DNA of 6,627 nucleotides, taken from the NCBI GenBank assembly GCA_913041805.1, contig CAJWIZ010000033.1:1-6627 (forward strand), in the 5' to 3' direction. The stretch is from an uncultured Prochlorococcus sp. (GTDB lineage Bacteria > Cyanobacteriota > Cyanobacteriia > PCC-6307 > Cyanobiaceae). Position 1 is the first letter of the stretch. Every line of letters begins with the position of its first letter. A program made the position numbers and the translations under genes. Below the pieces are notes generated by a model. It was not told where the DNA came from. It saw only the letters and a program-made list of their open reading frames with translations, and did no database searches. Below, one piece after another: positions 1 through 6,626 of this stretch.

Positions 1-135
1 TATCCTCCCACCACTTGCTGCAAGAGCTTGCTGCGGTTGCAGCACTAACAAGGACGCTATTAAGCAAGGAATGAGAAGGAATGCGAAGAAGCGCTTGGGA
101 GAGAAAAACGAATTAATTTTTGATGGTTTGGCCAA
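1..135 (-). CDS. N-terminus of a secreted/thylakoid protein, probable DUF1517 family (partial)
   Basis: An open minus-strand frame from a TTG at 135 runs off the left edge and gives 45 residues. Residues 1-15 are basic (Lys3, Lys6, Lys14, Arg15). Residues 16-32 (FFAFLLIPCLIASLLVL) are a hydrophobic core, followed by QPQQALA|A, a textbook signal peptidase I site. The mature protein begins ASGGRI. That start, after a signal peptide in a cyanobacterium, matches my memory of DUF1517 proteins, which continue with a Gly/Ser/Arg/Tyr-rich stretch and a C-terminal membrane or globular part. A plant relative, FLAP1, is linked to acclimation to fluctuating light. The gene begins about 25 bp after thiS on the same strand, so it may be co-transcribed with thiE-thiS. 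There is no clear Shine-Dalgarno, and the start could differ (the frame is open into thiS, with a GTG at 174). The signal peptide is clear; the family is a recognition from a short segment. Confidence 0.72.
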   Translation of the reverse strand, partial: MAKPSKINSFFSPKRFFAFLLIPCLIASLLVLQPQQALAASGGRI

Positions 136-160
136 TGAAGAATTGGCAATTAAATCAACT

Positions 161-373
161 TTAGGAACCTCCACCGACAATCGTCACGATCTCTAGGGAA
201 TCACCATCGTAAATTTGTGCTTTGTCCCAATTAACTGGGGGCAAAATTGTTCCATTTAGTTCCACTACGATAAGACGAGGATGATGGCCAAGTTGCTTAA
301 TCAGGTCTGAAAGGGAAAGGGAACTTTGATCTACCTTTATATTTTTGAGTTCACCATTGATTGTTAATTTCAT
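161..373 (-). CDS. thiS: ThiS, sulfur carrier protein for thiazole synthesis
   Basis: This 70-residue beta-grasp (ubiquitin-like) protein carries sulfur for building the thiamine thiazole. Its C-terminal glycine is normally adenylated by a ThiF-type enzyme, converted to a thiocarboxylate, and used by ThiG. Family marks visible are the start MKLTINGE, the middle HPRLIVVELNGTI with an acidic YDGDSLEIVTIVGG close, and the right length. The ATG at 373 overlaps the thiE stop in an ATGA arrangement, so translation is probably coupled. The last residues are VGGGS: a serine follows the glycines, whereas the reactive residue should be a terminal glycine. The codons (GGT GGA GGT TCC TAA) are unambiguous. 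Either the serine is trimmed, or the reading frame or annotation norm of this clade includes it. thiG and thiF are not in the window. Identity is secure; the meaning of the tail is open. Confidence 0.93.
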   Translation of the reverse strand: MKLTINGELKNIKVDQSSLSLSDLIKQLGHHPRLIVVELNGTILPPVNWDKAQIYDGDSLEIVTIVGGGS

Positions 374-1416
374 GGCAGCTTTTTCATTAGTTCTAAGCTG
401 GCTTGGTAGGGGTCATCAGCATTCATAACAGCACTTACTACTGCAATCCTTCCTGCTCCAGCAGAAGTGACTTCATTTAAGTTTGAGTTGTTAATGCCTC
501 CAATAGCAAACCATGGCATTTGTGTTGATGCAGCGGCTAATTCTATAAATCCAATTCCAGCTGGAGACTCTTGAGGTTTTGTTTGTGTTGTAAAAACAGG
601 TCCAACCCCAAGATAATCACACTCTTCTTTTTGTGCCCTTTCAAGCTGCTTGAGGCAATGAACACTTCTACCAATTAACTTTTCATGGCCTAAGAGATGT
701 CTGGCCACTTTAGTTGGTAAGTCATCTTGTCCAAGATGGACACCATCAGCATCTACTGCTAAGGCTAGATCTATACGATCATTAACAATGAGAAGTGATT
801 TGTATTGTTTGCATAACCTAGATAATTCTTTGGCTTCGGTAAATTTTTTACTGTCCGGTGCATTTTTGCAGCGATACTGGATTATTTTTACTCCTGCTTG
901 AAGAGCTTTTTCTACCGTTTTGGATAGGTTTTCTTTAGATGAAGTGATTAGGCAAAAGTTGCATTTAAGAAGTTTTTCGTAGAGCTTTTTTCTTGATGTA
1001 GCTTTTAGAATTGATTTTTCAAGGTCATATAGGCCATATCGAATTTTTGATGCAATAGTTGCTAAATCTGGATCGCTTGAACGACTGAACTCTTCTAGTA
1101 CTCTTAATGCTTCTTGTGCTCTAGAGCAATTTGCTGCAACTACCTTTTCAGGAGAATCTCTTTTCTTTTGAGCAGGATGAGTTAACCCTAGGCCTTGATC
1201 GTTTGTCGTGGAACGAGCTTGCTTATATATGTCGCGATGATGTTTGCCTAGCTGTTGCCTCCAATCTTTGAGAGTTATAACAAGGTCTTTTTGGCACAGT
1301 CCGAATCTGCACCAGTCTTCAATGACCCGCAGTCCCTCACGAGCTCTATCAAGATTGGCATCTATTAGCTGAGCAACATTTGTGTTTGCTCTTGGGTCTA
1401 TAGACATCCATTTCAT
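370..1416 (-). CDS. thiE: Thiamine-phosphate synthase ThiE with N-terminal ThiD2-like domain
   Basis: The protein has two parts. With the ATG at 1407 as residue 1 (345 aa), residues ~145-345 are a TIM-barrel thiamine-phosphate synthase. It joins HMP diphosphate to thiazole phosphate. Visible motifs are QYRCK (177-181), NDR (209-211), ADGVHLGQDD (220-229), GRSVH (246-250), GVGPVFTTQTK (267-277), IGGI (302-305) and GRIAVVSAV (319-327). Residues ~10-135 are the helical extension found on many cyanobacterial ThiE proteins. It resembles the ThiD2 domain described as an HMP-phosphate kinase often fused to ThiE, so one polypeptide may perform two successive steps. The extension contains two similar segments (ANLDRAREGLRVIE and ANCSRAQEALRVLE). 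The start could be the ATG at 1416 or at 1407. A longer frame from 1476 would overlap the divergent small gene and adds 20 residues not typical of the family. The stop overlaps thiS by 4 bp. Confidence 0.94.
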   Translation of the reverse strand: MKWMSIDPRANTNVAQLIDANLDRAREGLRVIEDWCRFGLCQKDLVITLKDWRQQLGKHHRDIYKQARSTTNDQGLGLTHPAQKKRDSPEKVVAANCSRAQEALRVLEEFSRSSDPDLATIASKIRYGLYDLEKSILKATSRKKLYEKLLKCNFCLITSSKENLSKTVEKALQAGVKIIQYRCKNAPDSKKFTEAKELSRLCKQYKSLLIVNDRIDLALAVDADGVHLGQDDLPTKVARHLLGHEKLIGRSVHCLKQLERAQKEECDYLGVGPVFTTQTKPQESPAGIGFIELAAASTQMPWFAIGGINNSNLNEVTSAGAGRIAVVSAVMNADDPYQASLELMKKLP

Positions 1417-1450
1417 GGCAGTCTTGGCAGAATTCCATGTTATTAGCTTT

Positions 1451-1570
1451 ATGGCGAACGGTAGTTCTGATAGCACGATGAATGTGCTGATTTGGGGTGT
1501 TGTGTTGTTAGGAGGTATCGGAGTGTTTGTTGTTTGGGGATTGGCTAATGCTTATCCAGTTAGTCCATGA
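1451..1570 (+). CDS. Small single-span membrane protein, function unknown
   Basis: This 39-residue frame starts MANGSSDSTMNVLIWG. It has a short polar N-terminus, one hydrophobic span (about residues 11-32, VLIWGVVLLGGIGVFVVWGL), and a tail ANAYPVSP. That is the form of many small thylakoid subunits of photosystems, cytochrome b6f and NDH-1, but the sequence does not match the PsbM, PsbT, PsbX, PsbY, PetG, PetN or PsaI patterns I remember, so no name is given. The gene stands alone on the plus strand, diverging from thiE (35-44 bp apart) and converging on ribF (10 bp apart). An alternative ATG at 1478 would leave 30 residues. The frame is open further upstream to an ATG at 1382 inside thiE, but that extension is antisense to thiE and is probably not used. 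No clear Shine-Dalgarno is visible. That it is a real gene is inferred from the membrane-span shape and from the way it fills the thiE-ribF gap. Confidence 0.68.
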   Translation: MANGSSDSTMNVLIWGVVLLGGIGVFVVWGLANAYPVSP

Positions 1571-1580
1571 CTTAGCTCTT

Positions 1581-2498
1581 TCAATTGCGTTTTAATATTG
1601 ATTTTGCTGATTTTGCATCTAGTTCAATCTGATTACTTAGGCATTCAAGACTTTCAAATTGCTTTTGGGATCTAAGTTTTTGCACAGGCTCTACTAATAA
1701 TTCTTCTCCTACCAAGTCAATATTTTGATTTAGTAGATGTACTTCTACTGCTGATGGAGCACTCGGATCAATAGTTGGTTGTGGACCTAAATTCATTATT
1801 GCTGAAAACGGAGTATCAATGTTCTTTCTCCAAGCCCAAGCCGCATAAACTCCTAAGCCAGGAAGAAATTTGCGTCCGTTAACTTCCAGATTGGCGGTAG
1901 GCCATCCCAATTTACGTCCAAGTCCTCGGCCTGATTTCACTTTTCCACGAAAGCGATAGGCCCTTCCCATAAGTTTTTTGGCTATTGCTAGTTCTCCTTT
2001 GTTTAGGGCAGAACGTATGCGGCTACTGCTCATGCGACCGCTTTCATCTTCAAATATTGGGACAACAGAAACTTCTATTCCTAAGGCGGCACCTAATTTT
2101 TTTAATGAATCAGCATCTCCCTTGCGATTCTTTCCAAATCGGAAGTTCTCGCCAACAGCAATTCGCTTAGCTTGAAGGGTTTGAACCATTATTTGATTTA
2201 TAAACTCTTCTGGGCTTAGAGCTGCTAATAATTTGTCAAAAGGAATTAATACCAATTGTTTAACTCCAATAGGACCTAACAGTGAGGTTTTCTCAGAAGG
2301 GAGGTCCAACCTTAGCCGTGTTTCTCCGTAGAGGACTTCGCGTGGATGTGGCCAGAAACTAACAACTGTGGGTATGCCAGGAGGATTGTTGGTGATCTGT
2401 TCAATCACACGACGATGTCCAGCATGAAGGCCGTCGAAACTTCCTAGAGCCAAGGCTGTGGGAAGAAGTGCCTGCTTAGGGGAGCAGAGAGGAATCAA
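1581..2498 (-). CDS. ribF: Bifunctional riboflavin kinase / FAD synthetase
   Basis: RibF phosphorylates riboflavin to FMN and then adenylates FMN to FAD in the cytosol. The 305 residues match the usual length and two-domain order. The N-terminal nucleotidyltransferase carries GSFDGLHAGH (19-28), HPRE (51-54), ENFRFG (117-122) and SSSRIR (157-162). The C-terminal riboflavin kinase carries GWPTAN (198-203), GVYAAW (216-221), NLGPQPT (236-242) and VEVHLLN (251-257), which includes the expected catalytic glutamate. The start chosen is a TTG at 2498 (MIPLCSPKQALLPTALALGSF). No ATG lies between it and the nucleotide-binding motif, and an in-frame stop sits 18 bp upstream at 2517-2519. The gene diverges from the DUF3611 gene across 60 bp that must hold both promoters. 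No FMN riboswitch is present or could fit. All key motifs look intact. Confidence 0.97.
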   Translation of the reverse strand: MIPLCSPKQALLPTALALGSFDGLHAGHRRVIEQITNNPPGIPTVVSFWPHPREVLYGETRLRLDLPSEKTSLLGPIGVKQLVLIPFDKLLAALSPEEFINQIMVQTLQAKRIAVGENFRFGKNRKGDADSLKKLGAALGIEVSVVPIFEDESGRMSSSRIRSALNKGELAIAKKLMGRAYRFRGKVKSGRGLGRKLGWPTANLEVNGRKFLPGLGVYAAWAWRKNIDTPFSAIMNLGPQPTIDPSAPSAVEVHLLNQNIDLVGEELLVEPVQKLRSQKQFESLECLSNQIELDAKSAKSILKRN

Positions 2499-2558
2499 GA
2501 GGGACGTGCAAATTGTCTATTTAGATGGCAAGTTTGAGTCAGCTCCGAATTACTGCGG

Positions 2559-3122
2559 ATGGCCGACAAACTTGATTTCCAACTTCTTTCATTAGGCATG
2601 CGTCGCATCGGCTGGATTCGTTTTTGGATTCAAGCAGTTCTGGGAGTTGTAGTTGTAGGGGTTTTGTTATTCAACAATGTAGGTAGCAGTCTTGCACGCA
2701 ACTCAGAAAGAGCATTGGGTTTAGGTCCAGGCTTGTCTTTAACAACTTTGGCATTCTTCTTTTTGTTGTATGGACTTTGGCAGGGTTGGTTAATAGTACG
2801 AACTGGGAGAGCTCTTGATAGTGCGGCGCGACCAAGCAGAGGAGAAACTAGTCGCTTATTGAAGCGTGGATTGATATCTGATTTGTTGGGGTTAGTTTTT
2901 GCTTCTGTTGGGTATCAAACTTTGGCTGGAGCTCTATTTGTGCAAGCTTCGATGCAAGCTCCTGGAATTTCCATCGGTGCCGGTATGAGAGCTATGGAGA
3001 ATTACCCAATTACTTCTTTGGAGATGCTCTCTGTCTTGAGTAATACCCAAGTGTTATTTGCACATGTGATTGGAGTGATTTTTTCTCTTTGGTTGCTTCA
3101 ACGTATTTATCGAACTAATTGA
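2559..3122 (+). CDS. DUF3611-family multi-span membrane protein
   Basis: A 187-residue integral membrane protein with four likely spans at about 18-39, 60-82, 105-130 and 161-181. The N-terminal [20 protein letters not shown], the loop with [17 protein letters not shown] (80-96), and the [19 protein letters not shown] stretch (100-118) are the pattern I associate with DUF3611, a family found in cyanobacteria and plant plastids with no assigned biochemical function. A thylakoid or plasma membrane location is inferred. The start is the ATG at 2559; an earlier ATG at 2525 is out of frame. It is divergent from ribF. Its last 16 bp overlap the 3' end of surE on the other strand, so the two transcripts must share complementary tails. 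Membrane topology is clear; the family name is from memory. Confidence 0.85.
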   Translation: MADKLDFQLLSLGMRRIGWIRFWIQAVLGVVVVGVLLFNNVGSSLARNSERALGLGPGLSLTTLAFFFLLYGLWQGWLIVRTGRALDSAARPSRGETSRLLKRGLISDLLGLVFASVGYQTLAGALFVQASMQAPGISIGAGMRAMENYPITSLEMLSVLSNTQVLFAHVIGVIFSLWLLQRIYRTN

Positions 3123-3916
3123 CCTTTGATTTGGATCATAGGTAGAGCAGAAACTTCTCCTCGCCAAAAGAGATCTGGCTGAATTGGGGTTAGTGAAGGA
3201 CCTGAATTATCTATTTGAGCAACATCACTAGGCCAGTCTGAGGGACCGTAGCCAGCTGACTTGAGGTCTTTTACCGCTTCTCCAGCTAACCAATAGTAAG
3301 TGTTGCCTCGCGGGTCTGTTCTTTTACTGAATTGTTCTTCGTAGTGACGAATAGAAAGCCTTGTCCAGCGTAATGAACTCATGTTCCCTTCACTGCAGGG
3401 AGGAATATTCAGGTTTAGTAAGAGGTTCTTAGGCCATTTTTTTGTTAAGGCATTTTCTGCTATATCCATCGCTAGATCTCCTGCGAATTCAAAGTCGCGC
3501 CATTGGAACGAAGCAATACTTACAGCCATTGAAGGCAATCCTTCTAGCGTTCCTTCAAGGGCTGCAGCAACTGTCCCAGAGCAGAAAATGTCTGTTCCTA
3601 GATTTGGCCCATGATTTATGCCAGAGAGTATTAGGTCTGGCTTTTCATTGAGGAGTTCGTATAAGGCAAGTTTTATACAGTCTGCTGGAGTTCCATTGCA
3701 TCCCCATGCCTTTACATTTTTTGCGAACAATTCATCGGCTCTTTCAGCACGAATGGGCGATTGGAGGGTAAGCCCATGACCAGTAGCGGATCTCTCTTGA
3801 TCAGGACAAACAACAGTGACCTTGTGGCCTCTATTGGCAGCTGCTGAAGCAAGAACCCTTATCCCGTCAGCAAAAACCCCATCATCATTGCTAATAAGGA
3901 TGCTCAGAGGACGCAT
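3107..3916 (-). CDS. surE: SurE, 5'/3'-nucleotidase
   Basis: SurE is a metal-dependent phosphatase that removes phosphate from nucleoside 5'- and 3'-monophosphates (some members also act on short polyphosphate). From the ATG at 3916 the protein has 269 residues, typical for the family. Visible marks are the metal-binding [12 protein letters not shown] (8-19), the serine loop [12 protein letters not shown] (40-51), [11 protein letters not shown] (75-85), [13 protein letters not shown] (97-109) and [10 protein letters not shown] (113-122). The active-site loop often written YSGTV is CSGTV here, a mild variation. An in-frame TTG at 3937 would add seven residues (MISATFA); [13 protein letters not shown] is the usual family start, so the ATG is preferred. 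It diverges from pheS and overlaps the DUF3611 gene tail to tail. No clear Shine-Dalgarno is visible. Confidence 0.96.
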   Translation of the reverse strand: MRPLSILISNDDGVFADGIRVLASAAANRGHKVTVVCPDQERSATGHGLTLQSPIRAERADELFAKNVKAWGCNGTPADCIKLALYELLNEKPDLILSGINHGPNLGTDIFCSGTVAAALEGTLEGLPSMAVSIASFQWRDFEFAGDLAMDIAENALTKKWPKNLLLNLNIPPCSEGNMSSLRWTRLSIRHYEEQFSKRTDPRGNTYYWLAGEAVKDLKSAGYGPSDWPSDVAQIDNSGPSLTPIQPDLFWRGEVSALPMIQIKGQLVR

Positions 3917-3987
3917 TGCGAAGGTTGCACTAATCAAGAACTTAGTCCTGATAGGTGCCTAAAGTCTTTATTGGATATTTTTATGCT

Positions 3988-4995
3988 GTGAGTTCTTCTC
4001 TCTCTTTTGACCAGTTAAAAGTTGAACTTGAGCTTCTTGAAACAGAAGCCAAGGAAGAGATTGCCTCTGTTATTGATCAAGATTCTCTTGAAAAATTAAG
4101 AGTCAGTTTGCTTGGTAAAAAGGGACGACTTTCTAGTGTTTTGGGAACGATGGGTAAATTGCCTGCGGCTGATCGCCCATTAGTTGGGCAATGTGCAAAT
4201 GTTATAAAAACTCAATTGCAGGAATCGCTTGCGGAACGCCTGAAATTTCTAAAAACAAAGGCTTTGAATGAATTAATAAAGACTGAAACCATTGATGTGA
4301 CATCTCCTCCTGTAGGGACCCCATTAGGTAAACGACATCCTTTAATTAAGACAACTGAAGAGATTGTTGATCTTTTTTGTGGGCTTGGATATGTGATCGC
4401 TGAAGGCCCTGAAGTTGAAGAAGATCATTATAATTTCACTGCTCTAAATATTCCAGAGAATCATCCTGCAAGAGATATGCAGGATACTTTCTATTTGGGT
4501 GACAATCTTCTGTTACGTACTCATACATCTCCAGTGCAAATTCGTTATTTGGAGGAGCATGCTCCTCCTGTCAGAATCGTTGCACCAGGAAGGGTTTATA
4601 GGCGAGATTCTGTTGACTCGACACATTCTCCTGTTTTTCATCAGGTTGAAGTATTGGCTATAGATGAAGGCCTTGACTTTAGTCATCTTCGAGGAACAAT
4701 ATTGGCATTTTTGAAAGCTTTTTTTGGGGATTTACCAGTTCGTTTTCGAGCGAGTTACTTTCCTTTTACAGAACCATCAGCGGAAGTAGATGTTCAATGG
4801 CGTGGGCGTTGGCTTGAAGTCATGGGGTGTGGAATGGTTGATCCTGCAGTATTAGAAGGTTTAGGTCTTGATCCTGATAGATGGGGAGGTTTTGCTGCTG
4901 GACTTGGAGTGGAACGTTTTTGTATGGTCCGACATGAAATTGATGATATTCGGCGTCTTTATACAAGTGATTTGCGATTTTTGGAGCAATTTTAA
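3988..4995 (+). CDS. pheS: Phenylalanyl-tRNA synthetase alpha subunit
   Basis: PheS is the catalytic subunit of the alpha2-beta2 enzyme that charges tRNA-Phe. From the GTG at 3988 the protein has 335 residues, the normal bacterial length. Residues 1-100 form the N-terminal coiled-coil that contacts tRNA ([17 protein letters not shown] at 37-53). The class II core follows: GKRHPLIKT (114-122), [12 protein letters not shown] (159-170), [14 protein letters not shown] (176-189), motif 2 [21 protein letters not shown] (201-221), [17 protein letters not shown] (253-269) and motif 3 [16 protein letters not shown] (301-316). The frame is open to another GTG at 3955, adding 11 residues ([11 protein letters not shown]). 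That extension is hydrophobic and not family-like, so 3988 is chosen. pheT is not adjacent. The divergent spacer to surE is 71 bp. Confidence 0.97.
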   Translation: MSSSLSFDQLKVELELLETEAKEEIASVIDQDSLEKLRVSLLGKKGRLSSVLGTMGKLPAADRPLVGQCANVIKTQLQESLAERLKFLKTKALNELIKTETIDVTSPPVGTPLGKRHPLIKTTEEIVDLFCGLGYVIAEGPEVEEDHYNFTALNIPENHPARDMQDTFYLGDNLLLRTHTSPVQIRYLEEHAPPVRIVAPGRVYRRDSVDSTHSPVFHQVEVLAIDEGLDFSHLRGTILAFLKAFFGDLPVRFRASYFPFTEPSAEVDVQWRGRWLEVMGCGMVDPAVLEGLGLDPDRWGGFAAGLGVERFCMVRHEIDDIRRLYTSDLRFLEQF

Positions 4996-5103
4996 TTAAA
5001 GCCTCGATAAGTCAGAGGATTTCTTTGGTTGATATCGATTAAGGCTTAGATAAAACGGCAGTCTGTCATTTAAAATAATCAAGTACTTTGTCTAATTCGA
5101 TCG

Positions 5104-6012
5104 GTGTCCCGTGTAGGACTGATCGTGAATGATGGCAAGGATCTTGCTTTGAAGACTGCTCTAAAGATTCAGCAGTGTCTTGAAAAGGCCGGCCATATGG
5201 TTGTTCGTGTAAGCAGTTCAGGAGGAATGGTTGGCTTCGCTAACCCCGACCAACATATGCGCATGTTGGGCTACAACGCATGTGTTCCTGAAGGCTTTGA
5301 TTCTTCTATGGTTTTTGCGATTGTGCTTGGGGGGGATGGAACTGTCTTATCTGCTGCTCGCCAGACTGCGCCTGTTCAAGTGCCAATCCTGACTATCAAT
5401 ACTGGACATATGGGCTTTTTGGCCGAAGCTTATCTCTCCGATCTCGACCGAGCATTAGAACAAGTTCTATCAATGCAATGGATGCTTGAAGAACGAACAA
5501 GTCTTGTAGTAAGCGTAATGCGTGGGGACCAACGTCGTTGGGAGGCTCTTTGCCTTAATGAAATGGCTCTGCACCGTGAACCTCTTACGAGCATGTGTCA
5601 TTTTGAAGTTTCTATAGGTCGTCATGCTCCTGTTGATATATCTGCTGATGGCGTTATTCTTTCTACTCCTACTGGGTCTACAGCATATTCATTGAGCGCT
5701 GGTGGACCTGTGATAAGCCCAGATTGCCCCGTATTGCAATTAACACCTATCGCTCCACATTCATTGGCTTCCAGAGCTCTCGTTTTTAGTGACCAAGAAC
5801 CTGTGACTGTTTTTCCTGCAACTCCTGAAAGGTTGATGATGGTTGTTGATGGAAGTGCTGGATGCTATGTCTGGCCTGAAGATAGGGTATTGATACGTCG
5901 CAGTGAACATCCAGTTAAATTTGTAAGGTTGTCAGATCATGAGTTCTTCCAAGTACTTCGTAATAAATTGGGCTGGGGATTGCCTCACGTTGCTAAGCCG
6001 GATCGTCAGTAG
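5104..6012 (+). CDS. nadK: NAD kinase
   Basis: NadK phosphorylates NAD to NADP using ATP (or polyphosphate in some bacteria) and so supplies NADP for photosynthetic electron transport and biosynthesis. The 302 residues, from a GTG at 5104 ([13 protein letters not shown]), match cyanobacterial NadK. Motifs are [13 protein letters not shown] (74-86, including the catalytic aspartate of GGDGT), [10 protein letters not shown] (99-108), LNEMALHRE (151-159), [22 protein letters not shown] (about 181-202) and the VVDG stretch (247-250). It follows pheS after 108 bp, enough for its own promoter. The spacer shows only weak -10-like TAAAAT at 5071-5076 without a matching -35. Its 3' end overlaps the DUF192 frame. 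Cyanobacteria commonly encode two NAD kinases; which paralog this is cannot be decided from the window. Confidence 0.96.
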   Translation: MSRVGLIVNDGKDLALKTALKIQQCLEKAGHMVVRVSSSGGMVGFANPDQHMRMLGYNACVPEGFDSSMVFAIVLGGDGTVLSAARQTAPVQVPILTINTGHMGFLAEAYLSDLDRALEQVLSMQWMLEERTSLVVSVMRGDQRRWEALCLNEMALHREPLTSMCHFEVSIGRHAPVDISADGVILSTPTGSTAYSLSAGGPVISPDCPVLQLTPIAPHSLASRALVFSDQEPVTVFPATPERLMMVVDGSAGCYVWPEDRVLIRRSEHPVKFVRLSDHEFFQVLRNKLGWGLPHVAKPDRQ

Positions 6013-6523
6013 AGGAAATAGGTTTAGTTATTTTTATGCAGTTCGAGTTTCTTTGTTTTGTATTGGATTAGCTCTTTGCTTGCTTGAGCAACCTTTATTG
6101 TCTAATACACATTCTACTAAAATTAAATCTGCTAAATACTTTCCAATAGAGGCTCAATGGTGTTTGCCAAATAGGGAATGCATATTATTAGAGATTGCAG
6201 ATACTGATCTTGAGAAAAAAATTGGATTAATGCATAGAAAATTCTTGGCTAATCGTTCTGGTATGTTGTTCAAGTTCTTTCCATCAAGAATAGTTAGATT
6301 TTGGATGTACGATACAATTATATCTTTAGATATGATTTTTTTGAATAAGGGAACTATTGTTGCCTTAGAAACTAATGCTCAGCCTTGCTCACTATCGCCA
6401 TGCCCTACATTTGGTCCAGATGTTCTTGTAGACAGTGTCATAGAGATTGCAGCAGGAGAAGTTGAGAGATTGAATATCAAAGTTGGAGATCATGTTAAAA
6501 TTAACCAGATTTTACTCCATTAG
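5939..6523 (+). CDS. DUF192-family protein with N-terminal signal/anchor segment
   Basis: The C-terminal ~120 residues are DUF192 (COG1430), a small beta-rich domain of unknown function, usually exported. In numbering from the ATG at 5939, marks are [17 protein letters not shown] (84-100), GMLFKF (108-113), [17 protein letters not shown] (119-135), a cysteine pair PCSLSPCP (149-156) and [18 protein letters not shown] (167-184). Residues 36-55 ([20 protein letters not shown]) form a hydrophobic signal or anchor preceded by basic residues, so the protein likely leaves the cytoplasm or is membrane-tethered. The start is uncertain: the ATG at 5939 overlaps nadK by 74 bp. A TTG at 5990 would overlap by 23 bp and give a cleaner signal peptide. 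A TTG at 6053 would remove the basic region. No in-frame ATG exists between 5939 and the domain. It is clearly AT-richer than nadK. Confidence 0.88.
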   Translation: MSSSKYFVINWAGDCLTLLSRIVSRGNRFSYFYAVRVSLFCIGLALCLLEQPLLSNTHSTKIKSAKYFPIEAQWCLPNRECILLEIADTDLEKKIGLMHRKFLANRSGMLFKFFPSRIVRFWMYDTIISLDMIFLNKGTIVALETNAQPCSLSPCPTFGPDVLVDSVIEIAAGEVERLNIKVGDHVKINQILLH

Positions 6524-6527
6524 AATG

Positions 6528-6570
6528 AAAAGGAAAATATAATTATGATGATTATTTTACTATTCCTTTT
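6528..6570. repeat. AT-rich inverted repeat after the DUF192 gene, possible weak bidirectional terminator
   Basis: AAAAGGAA (6528-6535) is the exact reverse complement of TTCCTTTT (6563-6570), with an inner AAAATA/TATTTT pairing (6534-6539 with 6553-6558) that competes for two bases. The stem is AT-rich and there is no uninterrupted T run after it on either strand, so a classical intrinsic terminator is doubtful. Its position between two convergent gene ends is where a shared terminator would be expected. The right arm lies inside the last codons of the partial minus-strand frame. Confidence 0.3.
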
Positions 6571-6626
6571 AATATAAATACTGGGTTCATAGGTGCTAGC
6601 CTGGTTCCCATACTTAGTGGAACACC
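6552..6626 (-). CDS. C-terminus of an unidentified minus-strand protein (partial)
   Basis: Reading the minus strand from the right edge gives 24 codons ending at TAA (6552-6554). The peptide reads GVPLSMGTRLAPMNPVFILK followed by GIVK. The residue mix looks like a genuine protein end, and a convergent gene beginning 28 bp after the DUF192 stop would fit the dense packing of the window. I do not recognise the family. A second minus frame and one plus frame are also open over this short stretch, so coding is suggested rather than shown. Confidence 0.4.
   Translation of the reverse strand, partial: GVPLSMGTRLAPMNPVFILKGIVK

Noticed and set aside
66..83. Direct repeat AAGGAATG twice, 10 bp apart
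   Set aside because: It falls in the signal-peptide coding region of the partial left gene and is explained by similar codons for hydrophobic residues.
1417..1500. Possible TPP riboswitch upstream of thiE
   Set aside because: The spacer before thiE is only ~35-44 bp and the region beyond is the small gene; no recognisable conserved TPP riboswitch core (CUGAGA-type element with partner helices) is visible.
1978..2175. Plus-strand open frames inside ribF
   Set aside because: They lie antisense within a well-supported ribF with intact motifs and show no family-like sequence; treated as shadows.
2499..2558. Possible FMN riboswitch or clear promoter upstream of ribF
   Set aside because: Sixty bases shared with a divergent gene are too short for an FMN riboswitch, and no convincing -35/-10 pair was found on either strand.
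3381..3651. Plus-strand open frames inside surE
   Set aside because: They are antisense to conserved SurE motifs and look like chance frames.
5001..5045. Hairpin-like pairings in the pheS-nadK spacer (CCTC/GAGG at 5002-5018; GCCT+CGAT at 5001-5008 with ATCG+AGGC at 5034-5045)
   Set aside because: Stems are four bases or interrupted by a bulge and are not followed by a T run, so neither a terminator nor a structured RNA can be supported.
5071..5076. TAAAAT as a -10 box for nadK
   Set aside because: No -35-like hexamer at a suitable distance; AT-rich spacers produce such matches by chance.
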